Assembly: GCA_945910005.1 (NCBI GenBank) | Contig: OX246744.1 | Coordinates: 44,636,965-44,700,964, forward strand | DNA from: Isoperla grammatica | Lineage: Eukaryota; Arthropoda; Insecta; Plecoptera; Perlodidae | DNA length: 64,000 nucleotides | Direction of reading: 5' to 3' | Notes under the pieces: generated by a model | What the model was told of the DNA's origin: nothing | The model's input: the letters and a program-made list of their open reading frames with translations, nothing else | Database searches by the model: none | Translations under genes and position numbers: made by a program | Part shown: positions 34,760 through 47,751 of the stretch, piece by piece | Position numbering within the stretch: the stretch's first letter is position 1 | Layout: each line of letters starts with the position of its first letter

Positions 34760-36649
34760 TCAAACTTTCAAGATGGCTGCCCGACATGTAAGATCGCCAT
34801 TTTGGAGAAATCCGTCAAGATATTCTCCCTTCACGCTCACACAGTTGGATGAACGAAACATGTCTTCGACGCTCTCGATGTCAGAACACAGGTTCCTGCG
34901 GTAGGTAATGCGCATGTCTTTGGTGAGAAGCGTGAGTTCAAACCTGAACGCGTGCCTGTCCTCGGGTGCACCCACGTATCTGATAGCCGCCTGTAACGTG
35001 CGCCCCTCCTCGTCGTACCAGCAATCTAGCGTGAACACTTTGCCGTGCGCCGCGAGCACGTCCGTGAGCAAGAGTCCGCGCCGCTGCACAAACGTGCGTG
35101 GCAGGTCGGTCCACGTCCGGTCCGCGTGGGCCGAGAGGGCGTGGCCCAGCATCGCTTCGGGCCGGCCCCTCCAACCGCCGCACGCCTGTGGACAGTCGTA
35201 GTCACGGCGGGGACAGACCGCGCCGTGTCCCTCCAACTCACACGCGGGCATGCGCAGCAGGCATTCCGTGCACGGTAGTTGTGTGTTGGCGACCAGTCTC
35301 TCCAAGGTAAGATTCCTCGCCGTGGAAAACTGTCCGCGACACAGCGGGCAAACTGTGGTTTTGTCGTTTGACCGGCAAGCGTTACACAGGCTGTGTCCCT
35401 CGGTACACATGTGTATCGGTGCGTACATGATCTTAAAGCACACGGGACACTCCAGTGTGGTCATGATGTTTCTTTCCCAATCAGTTGTGCATTCCCTCAC
35501 TCGGTAGCCCCTCTCAACAATACTGATCCCAACCTGAGGTGCCGGAGTGATGTTTGGCTTTTCTACTACCCACAATAGTGAATAGGTCTGAGCAAACGCC
35601 ACCTGTTGAACGACCAGTCCCGGTGACTTTGGCAAAAGAGTTGCCACAGAGATGTTTTTCTTCCCCAGACCCAATTCACCACTACCTCCTTGGCCACACA
35701 GAAACACGTCTCCTGCCCGTGTCACCACCGCAGTGTGGTAGCGTCCAGCGATAATGTGGGAGACAGTCTGGTCCTCGAGGCCAATCATTCTAGTGGGGGT
35801 GGATCTCTTAGCTGTGTCACCGGTTCCCAACTGACCATTATCATTACAACCCCAAGCCCAGGCCGTTCCGTCGACTCTCAGGGCCACAATGTGGTTGTAA
35901 CCGCAGGACACGGCAGCCACAGCCGATGATGGCGCCGATACTCGTGTGAAGCTGAACACGCTTTCCACTGCACCAAGCCCAAGTTGACCATAGTCATTCG
36001 CCCCAGCCATCAAGAGGACCCCAGAGGCCGAGACAACAGCTGTATGGTTCACGCCACACGATATGTCAACGATGGCCTCGGGGAGGTTGGGCACACGGTT
36101 GAATGAGGTTGAGGTAAACTGGTTTGTATGACCGAGTCCTAGTTGGCCATTGCCGTTCCATCCACTCACCCACACCTCACCGCCATCAGCAAGAACCACC
36201 GTGTGGCTACACCCAGCAGCAACCTTCTTGATGGGCGGCAGACCGGCAACCAGGACGGGTGTGGGCACCTTATCTGTGTGACTGAGGCCAAGCTGACCAT
36301 AGCCATTTTCCCCACATAAATACAACTCACCCTTTTCAGTGAGGAACATGGTGTATCCATATCCACAAGCAGCCTGGGTTATTATAGCAGTGCTGAGTGT
36401 TTCAACAAGCCTCGGCTCAGCGATATGGTTAACATTGTTTCTCATCCATCCGTTGTCTTGGTTCTTGCCAAAGGTGTAAACTCGCCCGGATGCGCAGACG
36501 ACTGCAGAGTGGTCAGCACCACAAGACACGTGAACGACGGTCTCATCTTCGAAGAAGTCCCCAATGCTCGATCCAGCAGGCAGGCCTTTACCGAACGTCA
36601 GGATACCAGGCTTGGTTATAACAATAACATTGTTATCATCCTCAGCCAT
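34760..36649 (-). CDS. RCC1-RING-SINA fusion protein, copy C
   Basis: A 629-residue intact frame with the same order: seven RCC1 repeats, RING (CPVC to CPLC), SIAH-type zinc fingers, SINA-like domain. It is two residues longer than A and B because the loop after the third repeat reads HTNQFTSTSF instead of HTNQETSF. Variable pairs in successive CG-x-x-H motifs are AD, YG, CS, VN, YN and RY. The RING-SINA half is nearly the same as in A and B apart from scattered substitutions (for example CPQACGG and FTLDCWYDEEGRTLQAAIRY). Start chosen at MAEDDNN. An upstream in-frame ATG at 36724 exists but is probably UTR or intron. Looks functional. Confidence 0.85.
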   Translation of the reverse strand: MAEDDNNVIVITKPGILTFGKGLPAGSSIGDFFEDETVVHVSCGADHSAVVCASGRVYTFGKNQDNGWMRNNVNHIAEPRLVETLSTAIITQAACGYGYTMFLTEKGELYLCGENGYGQLGLSHTDKVPTPVLVAGLPPIKKVAAGCSHTVVLADGGEVWVSGWNGNGQLGLGHTNQFTSTSFNRVPNLPEAIVDISCGVNHTAVVSASGVLLMAGANDYGQLGLGAVESVFSFTRVSAPSSAVAAVSCGYNHIVALRVDGTAWAWGCNDNGQLGTGDTAKRSTPTRMIGLEDQTVSHIIAGRYHTAVVTRAGDVFLCGQGGSGELGLGKKNISVATLLPKSPGLVVQQVAFAQTYSLLWVVEKPNITPAPQVGISIVERGYRVRECTTDWERNIMTTLECPVCFKIMYAPIHMCTEGHSLCNACRSNDKTTVCPLCRGQFSTARNLTLERLVANTQLPCTECLLRMPACELEGHGAVCPRRDYDCPQACGGWRGRPEAMLGHALSAHADRTWTDLPRTFVQRRGLLLTDVLAAHGKVFTLDCWYDEEGRTLQAAIRYVGAPEDRHAFRFELTLLTKDMRITYRRNLCSDIESVEDMFRSSNCVSVKGEYLDGFLQNGDLTCRAAILKV

Positions 36650-37492
36650 CCTGCAACTGAACGAACTGTTTTCAGACACAAATGGGGATTTACATTCGAG
36701 CTGGACAAAGGTAACAAAAAACAAAATATACGAATTAAGTTCTTAACCTACGACGAAGAACAGATCGACAATCTGCCAGTATTAGCCTGTAGGCAACTAT
36801 ACTGGGCGCGACCCTAACGCTAGACCTAGAAATGAGGGTTCCTACTGTGGCCAGCCCTGACATTCTTACCGGCTCCGGCCACGTGCGTGGAAGGGTTTCC
36901 TTATTATCTCTGCGGGAGGTGGCTAGGTTGACTGGGTAGCAACATCTGCTAATTTATATTTTATGGCGCAGATCGTTTTTATGTTTATTTGATTTCACTG
37001 AGCAATCATCACGTATACTATTATTTTAAGCTCTTGATTTTAAACTCGACAAAAAAAGAACGAATTCGATACGACTATTTAAACGTGATAAGTGTATGCA
37101 AGCATGAAAATACGGAACACACTTTAAAAGTCAAGAAGAGCCTATTAGATCAGACAATCAGTTTAGTGCACATAACGAATCTAGTGCATGTTAGTGTTAG
37201 ATGCATATAATTATTGTAAACTTTTTGCGGGAATGGAAACGTTGTTGAAGGGTTGAAAATACAGTAGTTTATTTGTAAAGGTATTTTATTTCATTGTAGA
37301 ATAGAAAGTAGTTTTACTTCCATGCAGCGGGGGTCCTGTTTTGAGTTGGCTCAAGAAGGAGATTCTAATTTGACATCTAACTATCAATTGTTTAGGTCTA
37401 CTAAACAAACCTTAGATATAGGCGCATTCAAACAAAAAACTGCTCGGTATGATTGTCATCTGCGTAATTGTTCGTCAGTAGTCTGGTGTTGT

Positions 37493-38087
37493 CAGTCTTG
37501 GGTAGTAACGTAACGGAAGTAACGCGTTACTGTAACAAAATTACTTTTTCAGTAACGGAATCGGTAACGCCGTTACAATGATTTATTACTTACGAGTAAA
37601 GTAATTTCATTACATTTGTACGTGATTTTTACGTTACTAACGCGTTACTTTTCGTTAGGTTACAGTTACAGACTGCTTCAAAGACCGTATTAAAAAGTTT
37701 GCCGAAAATATGAACTTTCTCAAATAAAAGTTCCTTTGTCAAGATAAGGATCGCGTTTGAGGGAACAAGGCCTGGCCGTCCTACTGATCATATCCTACGT
37801 TGATAAATAAAACACTGGTAACCACACGTTTCAGAATGCATCTGCATTTACAAATAATTTGATGACATACCCAATTCGAACTTAACCTATTTATTTGATA
37901 AGATCGCAAAAGTAATTACAAAAGTAACGTCATTACTTTTCGGGAGGAAAAGTAAAGTAATGCCATTACTTTAAGAATGAAGTAATTAGTAATGTTGACT
38001 AATGTAACTTCATTACTTTTAAATTTTAATGAAAGGTAACAGGTACAGTAATGTCACTACTTTTCAAAAGTAATTTACCCAAGACTG
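37493..38087. mobile_element. non-autonomous hAT transposon, nested
   Basis: 595 bp, ends CAGTCTTGGGTAGTAAC and TTTACCCAAGACTG, duplication GGTGTTGT (37485-37492, 38088-38095). The unit D copy has the empty site GGTGTTGGCCGTGTTGTG. Both ends carry many GTAACG/AGTAAT reiterations. Confidence 0.9.
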
Positions 38088-39092
38088 GGTGTTGTGAACA
38101 CTACAAATAATTGGTACCTATTAGTACTATCTTAAATGAACACAAACAATGGGTTTGAAAAATTACAAACTAATGTGATCGAAGGAAGTAAAGAATTTAC
38201 TTAGCAAGTTGTATCCCCAATGATGATAATAATAATCTTTCATAGGGACCTTGCCCAGGGAGTCAGGAATAGTTCATGAACGAAATATGTGTTGTGTTGT
38301 GATATTTGAAGTACATAGTTGAGATCATGGCATAGAATGTCTGAGGGCGGGTAGACGAATGACGCAATCCCAGCTTTCGCCTTTAGACTGAGCAAAATAT
38401 AAGGAAAAACTGCAGTCATGATTGTTGGTAGCGGGTATTGAACTGGCTACACTCCAGAATCAATTACTTATATTTTAATTAATACTGGAATTATGACAAA
38501 CTTTTTGTCTGGATGGTCACACGTAATTCGTCTTCTAACAAAAATGTAGTGATACCCCAGACCCTAGGATTGTGCCTGAAGGATCCATTCGACACAATCT
38601 GTGCCCAAGTGATGTCGAAATTAGAACCTAATAACACATTTGCTGTGGTTCATTTGGGATACAACGATACACACACAACATGGAAGAAAGTCAGTGGATA
38701 TTCACGTCGCAAAGGACGATGATAGTACGAAGAGAAAATGTAGGAACGTAAAGTAAAGTAAGAGATTACGAGAACTAGGAGCCTAGATTTTTTGATTATT
38801 AATTACGAAGCTATGTTTTCCAACTACAAGGTCATGCATTGCCGCTTCTTACCATAGGCAGAGCTACCGTATGCAATCCGATTCAGGTGCCAAACGGGGG
38901 ACAAAGTACACATGCAAGTCGCAAAGAGGGGCCCTCTTCCAAGCCCTTTTCAAGCGGGCCGCTTGAATGGGAAGATAAATAAACTTCTCGTGTTTGTTTG
39001 AGTGTTTGAATTGCCATGGAACACGCACGGCGAGTGGGTGACCTGAGTTATATTCCCGGTTGATAATACATTTTAATAATAATTATTAATTA

Positions 39093-41778
39093 AAGTGTAT
39101 TCCAACGAATGAATTCACTGACGTAGCCGCATTTCCCCTCCGACCCCGCCAAGGGTCTTCTCCCACTACTCGGCCGCGCGGCGAGTTCGAGGGACTGACC
39201 GTAAATTATTCCTGTCAAGATGCCCTCTATTCAGTCTCTATTGATACAGTTAATCGCTTCAGTAACACATACAAAATCTACAGATTCAAAATTTCTTAAC
39301 TTTTAACCAATTATTTGGATTCTTGAATAAAAATCAACACGTTTTTATGTTTGAAACGTCCCAATAGACCGACTACATCACAAGAAGATAATACTGACAC
39401 TTCAATACGGTATGAATAACTTCTTCAGATGACGTAACCGATTAATCACAACACATACGTTAATTGGATGTGGAAAGTGGCATAATAGGCATAATAATTC
39501 GCGATCGCAAAACTTCGATACGCTCCTAGCGGACAAAATTATCCCTAAGCTAACGGGTCTAGCGCTCTAACTGTCTGCGGATTCTCGCACAAACCACGCG
39601 GTACAAATCTCGTTCTAGCTCTTATACTATTCATTTTGAATGAAAAACTCATAGGAAAGCGGATTAAGTTTACATGCCAATAGTCATCATAAAGGTTATA
39701 TCAAAATTATAGACCCAGTAGTTTACTTGTTATAACAATTCATGCAAAAAATCGGAAAATGAGCACAATTTCTTATTGTTCTCTCAACTTAAATTGTTGA
39801 AAAACTAATCATCGGATTTTGACGAGAGTTCCTTTGGAACATGAACCAACAATGTAAGAAAATATACAAATAAACTTTCTAGATAGAAAGTGCCCCGAAC
39901 GAAAATTCAAAGCATGCACTAACATCCAGGGTGCAGCGGTTGGACCTCAAAAGCAGCGGTTTTGGCCGTGAAACTACGCACCCTGCATGTAAGTGCATGC
40001 TATGAATTTTCGTTCAGAGCACTTTCTATCTAGAAAGTTTATTTGTTTATTTTCTCACATTGTTGGTTCATGTTCCAAAGAAACTCTCGTCAAAATCCGA
40101 TCATTAGTTTTTCAACAATTTAAGTTGAGAAAACAATAAGAAATTTTGCTCATTTTCCGATTTTTTGCGTAAATTGTTATAACAAGTAAACTACTGGGTC
40201 TATAATTATGAAATAACCTTTATGATGACTATTGGCTTGTAAATTAATTACGCTTTCCTATAAGTTTTTCCTTCAAAATGAATAGTATAACAGCTAGAAG
40301 GAGATAAGTGATCAACGTTCCAGCGATACCGCCAATGTCACACAGAGAAGTTAACCCGGCACGGCCGCCACATTGGCCAGTGACGTCACTTTCAAACGTC
40401 CTTGAGATCGCGAATAGGCATAATGGGCATAATAGGCCTATAGATGGAAGATGATCCAAGTTATAATACGTAAATTATGATGATCATTCTTTCAAAGTCG
40501 AAAACGGCGAACCATCGGCAAATCCCAAATCGCACGTGCGGAATAAGCGGGTCAGTCACCTCTAACTGACCAACCCTTCCTTACACAATTGTCACATCAC
40601 CGTTACTCATCAACGCATTCTTTTGTCACTCGTCCTACCCCTTAGTATATTTTGAAAGAAAGTTGAATGTCCCGCGATACACCTGTAAGTGACTTGGCGA
40701 CATCGAAAAATGACATCTGGCAGGGAAACAACATCTTCAATGCTCTTTTGTTAAATAATCGCCTTTTGTTGGAAAGATTAGTCGACGGTTTCGTGTCTTC
40801 GACGTGAGACGACAGATTTAATGTTTATTGTACAACTAAATTATAATAATCTACTCGTGCGTGGGTGTGTATCAGCAGAGTGCATAAGACTGAGGTCCGT
40901 ACGAATTCAGAGTCGATAATTAATTGCATTAGAACAACACTATTTGCTAGGGTTTTTTTGTATGGAAAATATCACGTATAAAATAATTAGCAACAGTTTA
41001 TACAGATTTCCAATGGGGTAGGGGTCGACTATGAACACTTGTATTCACACTATATGGCTCATAAAGTGAAAACAAGTTTCTATTTTAGTGTGCGAATGCC
41101 TTCGTGCATGATCTGTGAATTGTTATGTATACCAAGTTTAGTTATTTATTCAGGCCTATTTGTTTATTGCATAACATCAACACTCAACAGGTACAGAACC
41201 CACAAATGACGAATAATACAAACATGGTTTAATTAAGCACTGAAGATAAATATAAACAAATGAACAAATGAGTGATAAAAACATATAACAAACACCATGA
41301 CGGAAACTGTTAGTCAATTAAAAAAATGAGTTAAAACTTTACACATGTCGCAGAATTTCCTGTTTTAAATAATAAAACAAAATAAATAAAATAAAAATAA
41401 ATTTGCATATAAAATTTACAATCATTTATAATTACTCCGAAGTAATGCATTTGTATAGTGACTGAGAGTATACGGCAAAGTAGTGATTGTTTCTTCTTTA
41501 TGAAGCTGTTGGCCTATTAGGACGATTCAAACATGGAAACGTATTGGTTTTTATTCAAGAATCCAAATAACGTGTTAAAACTTACGAAATAATGAATCTG
41601 TGGATTTTGTATGTGTGACTACAGTATGAATAGAGGACATTTACAACAGGACAGGACAGGTATAATTTACGAGCAGTCTCTCACTCTGAGCGCGCGGCCG
41701 GGTGGTGGGGGAAGACCCTTGGCGCGCATAGCAGTTATGTGCAAAAACGGCAGTGAATTCATTCGTTGGAATACACTT
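39093..41778. mobile_element. Tc1/mariner-type derivative with long terminal repeats and a central hairpin
   Basis: 2686 bp, ends AAGTGTATTCCAACGAATGA and its complement, TA on both sides (39091-39092, 41779-41780). The unit D copy shows the empty site TTAATTAGTGATATT. The terminal inverted repeats extend about 260 bp, with matching blocks TGGATTCTTGAATAAAAA and ACATACAAAATC. A separate near-palindrome of about 680 bp fills 39615-40297. No transposase is left. Confidence 0.8.
39615..40297. repeat. large near-perfect palindrome
   Basis: Two arms of about 330 bp meet near 39950 across a short GC-rich loop (GGTGCAGCGG). Landmarks: ACTTTCTAGATAGAAAGTGC on the left matches GCACTTTCTATCTAGAAAGT on the right; CAACTTAAATTGTTGAAAAA matches its complement at about 40110. 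Confidence 0.85.
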
Positions 41779-43489
41779 TAGTGATATTTTTTACCTCGAT
41801 GTCATATTATGTTAGATGTGGTGTTGCAACACGCATATAGGCCTACGCATAACAACAAAAACGAGTACAACAACATAACGTATAGATATATTTTCTTGAA
41901 GTGCCAAAATCGTCATAGAAACACAACTCAAAAAAGTTATCATATTCATTTACAATAATTAGAAAGTCTGTTTCCATTAATAAAAGCTAAATACACAAAT
42001 ATCGAAATGGTGAAACACTAAAACTATTCATTGTGTATTAGTACGAGTAACAACAGACAGCGCATGGCAGGTAGCGGCAACCCTTCTATTATTCGACGGA
42101 ACTCCGCGCGCTCGCTGCGAGAACACTTTATGAATAGACTTCCAAGTTTGTACAAAATAGCAGATTTTTCAAAAATTGTCGGATTTTCTGGTCTAGCGTT
42201 ATGGTCGCGCCCAGTTTATGGCCGAGCAAGTCAAGCTTCCACCCTGACACAAACACTGTGCTTACATTTTTTGTGCTACACCAAACCTGTCAACGGGAAA
42301 GGGTAAGTTTAATGGGTAAGGGTAGTCTCACTGTAAAAACTAAAAACCGGGAAAAATTATCATATCTTTTACAGTCATATTTTGACAACATTACACAATA
42401 CAGAAAAAGTGACAAATGAGCATGATGTGGTTTGATAAGAAATAAAAACTGGATAACATAATGCTTTCAAATAATGCAATTAAATGTTGCAATGTGCAAC
42501 CAATTAATTATTGCTCCTTTAATTGGCTTCCCTTATGACAACCATAATGATTGCAATATTTGATATTTGGTTAGCCCAATTCAGTTTTTAGTTCTTACGA
42601 AACCACACCTTGCACGTAGGCCTGGTCCAATTGTATAGCATTCTCAAAATATAACTTAAAAAAAAAAAATGTAATTGGGTGCGGTATTTATAGAGAGACC
42701 CACCTTAAGCAGGGATAGGGTCTACTCTCAGTATCAAAACATTACGTTTTCATTTTTAAAACTATTAGTCTATATATCAAAAGCTAGTAGTCGAAATAAA
42801 TCGAAAAACTGAAGGCATAGGGTCAACCAGCCAATACCCGGATGGCCTAAGCACTTTCACATGTTTGCACATATTCTATCAAAAGTGTAAAATGGCGTCA
42901 GTGAGCTCAAGGTTTGTGTTTTTCTAGTAGGTAGCACGCTATTGGTCAGTTGTGGCAAGTTTCAGCCAATCACGCACCTCCTCCGAACACTAACATTAGC
43001 CGAACATGCTTATTTCAATGTCAAAACGACGTGTCTCAATTGTTTTAAACTATTAAATAGCTATCTAATGGCAAGCTAATGCAATAATTGGGTTGCAATA
43101 AAATGAAAGGAAATACATTTTTCCCTACAGTTACACCAACAAGTATTACAGAAGCATGCCTGGAAGCGTAAATTTTCAACGAGGTATTCGGTTATTGGTG
43201 GGTGTTCGGCTATTGGCAGGTTGACCCTAGCGCACCATCACTGGTACAGCCATAAGGCGTATATAGGCCAGGGCTATTAGCCACGCATTTAAGTGGTCAA
43301 TGGCCTAGGCCTTTATAGGCATCCAGCCTTTCTATCCTAGGCTGGACTAGGCCTAGGCTAGGCCCTCAGAGGTCTAGCACTCTTGGCCCCACGTGATTGG
43401 AGTAATTGTATTTGACCAGTTCTTTGCTCGCTAATGAAAACAACAAAGCAAAACCTAGACCTAGGCTAGGCTAGCGGCCTACCCTTTTA

Positions 43490-43979
43490 TGGTGAATTCA
43501 CGACCTTGCGTTGCGTTACGCAACTTTGAACTTCGAAGTCCTAGCAACCAATCATGAGCATCATCAGTGCGCGACTGTGCGATGCTGCAGCATTGATTCT
43601 AGTTCAACTTTCCAACGCAATAACGCAAAGCAAAACCTTCTTGATCCTCGCGACATGTATGATCCGGGATACTCGGTTTAAAGCACAGCCTTCTCAAACG
43701 TTGGTTCAATCCATGGTCCGTAAATCCCCTGGCGGGGACTCGTCAAACTCCCAAGTTTTTACATTGAGGTTTACCGAACCTCCGCCAGGAGATCGACGGA
43801 CCTTGGGTTCAATCCACGCAAGGCCCACTTGATCGGAGATCAAGTAGACCTTGAATCCGCGGTTTGACCTGTCGAGAAGGCTGTAGTTTAAAGCAAGGTC
43901 GTGAACAGATGATGAAGTCAACGCAACGCAACAAAGTCCAACGCTCAGCTCAGCGCAACGCAAGGTCGTGAATTCACCA
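43490..43979. mobile_element. PIF/Harbinger-like MITE, unit D
   Basis: 490 bp, ends TGGTGAATTCACGACCTTGC and its complement, TTA duplication (43487-43489, 43980-43982). Units B and C read through the site (CTTTTAGAGTAAGC in C). Confidence 0.8.
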
Positions 43980-44094
43980 TTAGAGAAAGCTAGGCTAGGC
44001 CTTTGAGGGCGCTTGTTATGTCTAAAATAGGTACCTAGGTAGGCCTAATCCCAACGTGATTCTTGTTGCTTTAAGTATCTTTTTTTGTTTTAAG

Positions 44095-44185
44095 GCTGTT
44101 GCTGGATTCGAACCCGCCTCCCTAGGTGGAGACATACGGCACAATCGCATGACATGACTCACGGCGTTAGCCCCACATGTTGGAA
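44095..44185 (-). repeat. tRNA-like sequence / SINE-head candidate, unit D
   Basis: Paralogue of 19761-19852. The minus strand reads GGGGCTAACGCCGTGAG and later GGTTCGAATCC. Confidence 0.35.
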
Positions 44186-44869
44186 TTACCCTCGGGGCCT
44201 AGTACAGATATTGCACCAGGCTATCACGCCCAGCTGCAGAAGAGAGCTTTACTACTACTAACCTACTAACAAATAACGTCGGCTTTTACAACCCCTTTGG
44301 TTCAGCCAAGGCAGACGTACGTAAATAATATTATGATTGTATCAATATTATTACCTTCAAATCCTTTGTATGCAATTCCAGAGAGTGGGAAAGTGCCGCT
44401 GCCGCCCGCTTCGCTTCACTGAATCGAATAAAGCATGGCGACTCACCGCCACCTTGCATTTGACGATGTGTTGTTGTTGTTGTTGTAAACCGACCAATCA
44501 ATTTTAGCGCCAAAATTAAAGCACGTAAATACTGCATTTTTCTTCTACATCCATTCTATGAATGTGCTTTCCATCACATATGGGCATAACAGTGAAAATT
44601 CTTACTGTTCTTAAGTCTTCGTTTTTATAGGTATATTACTATCCTTTTAAAAAAATAATGCACCCCCCCCCCCCCCCCCACCTTGAGATGTCACGAGTTG
44701 AGTGCGCATACCCATCTCTCTAGGCTAGGGCACGATACATTCAACTACCCACCACCTCGTAACACAACACTTGGACCGGAGATACCAGCTAAGCCAGAGA
44801 ATGAGCCCGGCTTCAAACATATCAACAAGAATAGCCCCGATAACATACTGTTGGGAGTATATTAGATTA

Positions 44870-45007
<138 letters not shown>

Positions 45008-45734
45008 CTAGCCAGTTCCAGCGCCGTTTTCAACTAAGCTACTTGCTAATAATAAAGTTAAGGGAGGGAGTACAGGTGGAACCAAGAAGAATACAACAAT
45101 GTTATTTGTATTACGAGCATGGTTTACTTCGTCCACAACTATTTTTAAAGTTACATATTTTACGATTACTAAATGAATAATTAAACATAAAAAAACCAGC
45201 TTAGCACAGAACATATATCAATGATGTAAATTAAAATGTACGTACTTAATACAAATGCATTAAGAAGAAGAATGATAAACCAACAAACAATAATTGCACA
45301 CTTTATCAATAGTGCATCAAGTAACACTGAATCTAGTTAAATGATAAAAATGAACAGTGGCAAAAAAAGATTGCAAGCACTCGCTATTTCAAAACTGAAG
45401 AAATTACCAGTTAACCGTAACTGAAGCAAAATCTACGCATACATTAAGAATAATATAACGATACAATACATGCACACTTGATCAATGCCGCCTCAAGTTT
45501 ACATTTGAAGCCAGCAGAATGATTATACATACATGAACAAGGTTATTGTAAAAATACAAAAATAGACAATACAGTACAGTAATTCCAAACTTTGTCAATT
45601 CAGTCTCAAGCTTATATTAAATCTAGCAGAATGATTAGGCATATACAAATAAAGCAAGCATTTGTATGCACATGGTAACAATGAAGAAAGTATCATTGTA
45701 AAGCCTGTCCGCTCATATGTTTAGAGCTAATGAC

Positions 45735-46564
45735 CAGAGCTAGGCGGTATCGAAAATACATGTATTTGAAATACATTTGTATTTTGTATCGAAAATACCC
45801 GAGCTAAAAGTATCTTGTATTTTGTATCGAAAATACATTTTTCAAAGTATTTTGTATTTAACAAAATACTTTTCCCAACAAAATACATTGAATTCATCTA
45901 CTACTGATGATGATGACTTTTTCGCATTTGAAAAAGAAGACAATATGGTCGATACCCCTCTTCGTTTTAAAAATAACACTAAAGGAGAGTTGGAAGTACT
46001 ACAATACCTCCAAGATAAACACAGAGACATTCAAATGCTAAGCTAGTATCCGGCCATAAAACAAATGTTTCTTTATTACAATACAAGCTTTACGTCAAGT
46101 GCCCCAGTGGAGAGGATGTTTTCATTTGCCAGTATTGTAAACAATCCACGCAGAAATGCATTACCGGACGGATTGTTCCAAAAACTTGTAATTCTGAAAG
46201 CCAATGGCCAATGGGCAGCAATGAGTGTAATTTGAATCAACTAGTGCTACCATCATTGTTTGTATTGTACTGTCCGTTACATGATGAATAAATTAATGTT
46301 CTAGACATACACTAAGCACTTGCTTTCGTTAAACCCAACATCCAACATTTTAAAAGAAAAATATTTTGGTTGTTCTTTATTTCCCGGTAGTTGTAGTTGT
46401 AGCATAGGGAAATGTATTGAATTTCAAGTATTTTTGAAAGTCCAAATGAATTTTGTATCGAAAATACATGTTTCTAAAAGTATCTTGTATTTTGTATCTA
46501 AAATACTTTTATTTCAGTATTTTGTATATAAAATACAAATATTTGAGTATTTTGCCCAGCTCTG
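45735..46564 (+). mobile_element. hAT transposon remnant, unit D
   Basis: 830 bp, ends CAGAGCTAGGCGGTAT and TTTTGCCCAGCTCTG, duplication CTAATGAC (45727-45734, 46565-46572). Same site as 21861-22996 in unit B, without the nested MITE. Absent from unit C. Confidence 0.85.
46089..46235 (+). pseudogene. hAT transposase C-terminal fragment, unit D
   Basis: Same 48-codon dimerisation-domain relic as 22214-22360. Here the upstream acidic piece continues open through LQYLQDKHRDIQML, where unit B has a stop, so the unit B stop is the later change. Confidence 0.7.
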
Positions 46565-47631
46565 CTAATGACCAATGTTTGTCTAATAGACCGTGAAATT
46601 GGGTTTAAACAAATACCTTAATAGGAATGATTACTGCTACGGTATTTGGTTTAAAGGACCAACAGGTAGCGCGCTATTCTCATTTCCTTGCAATTCTTAT
46701 TCTTTCAAAGGGTTACATTCTTTTTGACTTCCGTTATAATAAAATAGGCAACCGTGTTTTTCTAGTAAATCTTAGTTTACAAGCCAATTGGTTCAATACA
46801 CAAACATGGCCCATTACCTCTGAACGTTTCGTTTCTACTATGAGTGGACAGGCTTTACTAAATAATTAGTGCAGTAGGCCTACTTGGAACATTATACAGC
46901 ACATAGAACAATGCAAGTGCAGTCTTGCTCAGTACAGAGTCAAGAACACATTTTATTTTACCTAGACGAATGGCTACTTACAAAGTAATGAAGATTGAAG
47001 ACATTCCCTGAGCAATGAACAGGCCAGTTTACAATACACTAACCAATACAGAGATGACTATGAGTGTATCCAAGTATTTTAGAAGTAACCGCACAGTAGT
47101 AAAACGATGACATTAGGTGGGCAGCTCGTCAGCGTTGCCTGCTGACGAAGTACAGTTTGAGACTTATTGAGAGAAGCCGGTAACAAGAGATCGATGCTGC
47201 CAAACAAAACAATAGCACGTAAATGAAGGCACCAAGATAAAATACAAAAGTTTATAGGCCTGCAAGTTGATCCTGCAATAAAGGTGGTACATGAAGTCCT
47301 CTGTAGGTTACAAATTTTACAGGAAAGATTTTAAATGTCACTTGTAAGTGTTGTAACTGAAGCAGAACTTTTTTAAATGTGTCAATTAGAGTTATCTATT
47401 AGTAGGCCTATCTGATTCATTTGTTGATTTTAAGAATGTATCAGTTGCAACACGGGTCAAAAAGTAGGTCATACAGAAGGAGACAGCGTTGGGACGAGTT
47501 TTCGACTTGGTTATTATTGACATTAAAAGGCCGAAGTGTGAAGGAAGTACACGGACATTAAGTTTCTCATAACTTTTGAGCGACTTATACCACCAGTATT
47601 GTTAAGCATGTATAACACAGTCAAAGTTTTT

Positions 47632-47751
47632 CATCCAACTTCTTGAATTCAAGGGGAAAAAGGCACCAATAAAAATAGCTAGGCCTACTGTTCTCTTTTA
47701 CAGTAAGCTGTTTTTGATGTGCTTTTGTTCCTTAATTCAAGAAGTTGGATG
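47632..47751. repeat. GAATTC-core hairpin downstream of pseudogene D
   Basis: Same element as 13110-13225. Confidence 0.65.

Larger units (their letters stand above)
36801..42215. mobile_element. DNA transposon derivative with ACTGGGCG ends, unit C
   Basis: Ends ACTGGGCGCGACCCTAACGC and its complement up to CGCGCCCAGT. It interrupts GGCAACTATGGCCGAG, the uninterrupted sequence in units A and B. Flanking bases TAT and TTAT allow a 2-3 bp duplication that I cannot resolve. Minus its nested insertions (37493-38087 and 39093-41778) it is about 2.1 kb, the same as the unit D copy minus its own. It has no transposase; a shared 69-70 codon frame (38513-38722) is not convincing. Superfamily unassigned. 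Confidence 0.75.
28911..42730. repeat. tandem unit C of the RCC1-RING-SINA array
   Basis: Complete unit. Private insertions: hAT at 29303-30096, an inverted-repeat insert at about 31054-31201, a hAT at 31634-32322 and a TAA-flanked MITE at 34028-34403. The 36801-42215 element upstream of the gene is shared with unit D. Subtracting them leaves about 6.4 kb, matching units B and D. Confidence 0.85.

Noticed and set aside
38513..38722. 69-codon frame also present as 70 codons at 55906-56118
   Set aside because: The frame survives an in-frame 3-base indel, but nearly all differences I see change amino acids and no motif is recognisable. Shared ancestry explains it.
43554..43832. 92-codon frame and its antisense partner at 43706-43963
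   Set aside because: Entirely inside or overlapping a 490-bp MITE with TTA duplication; no domain.
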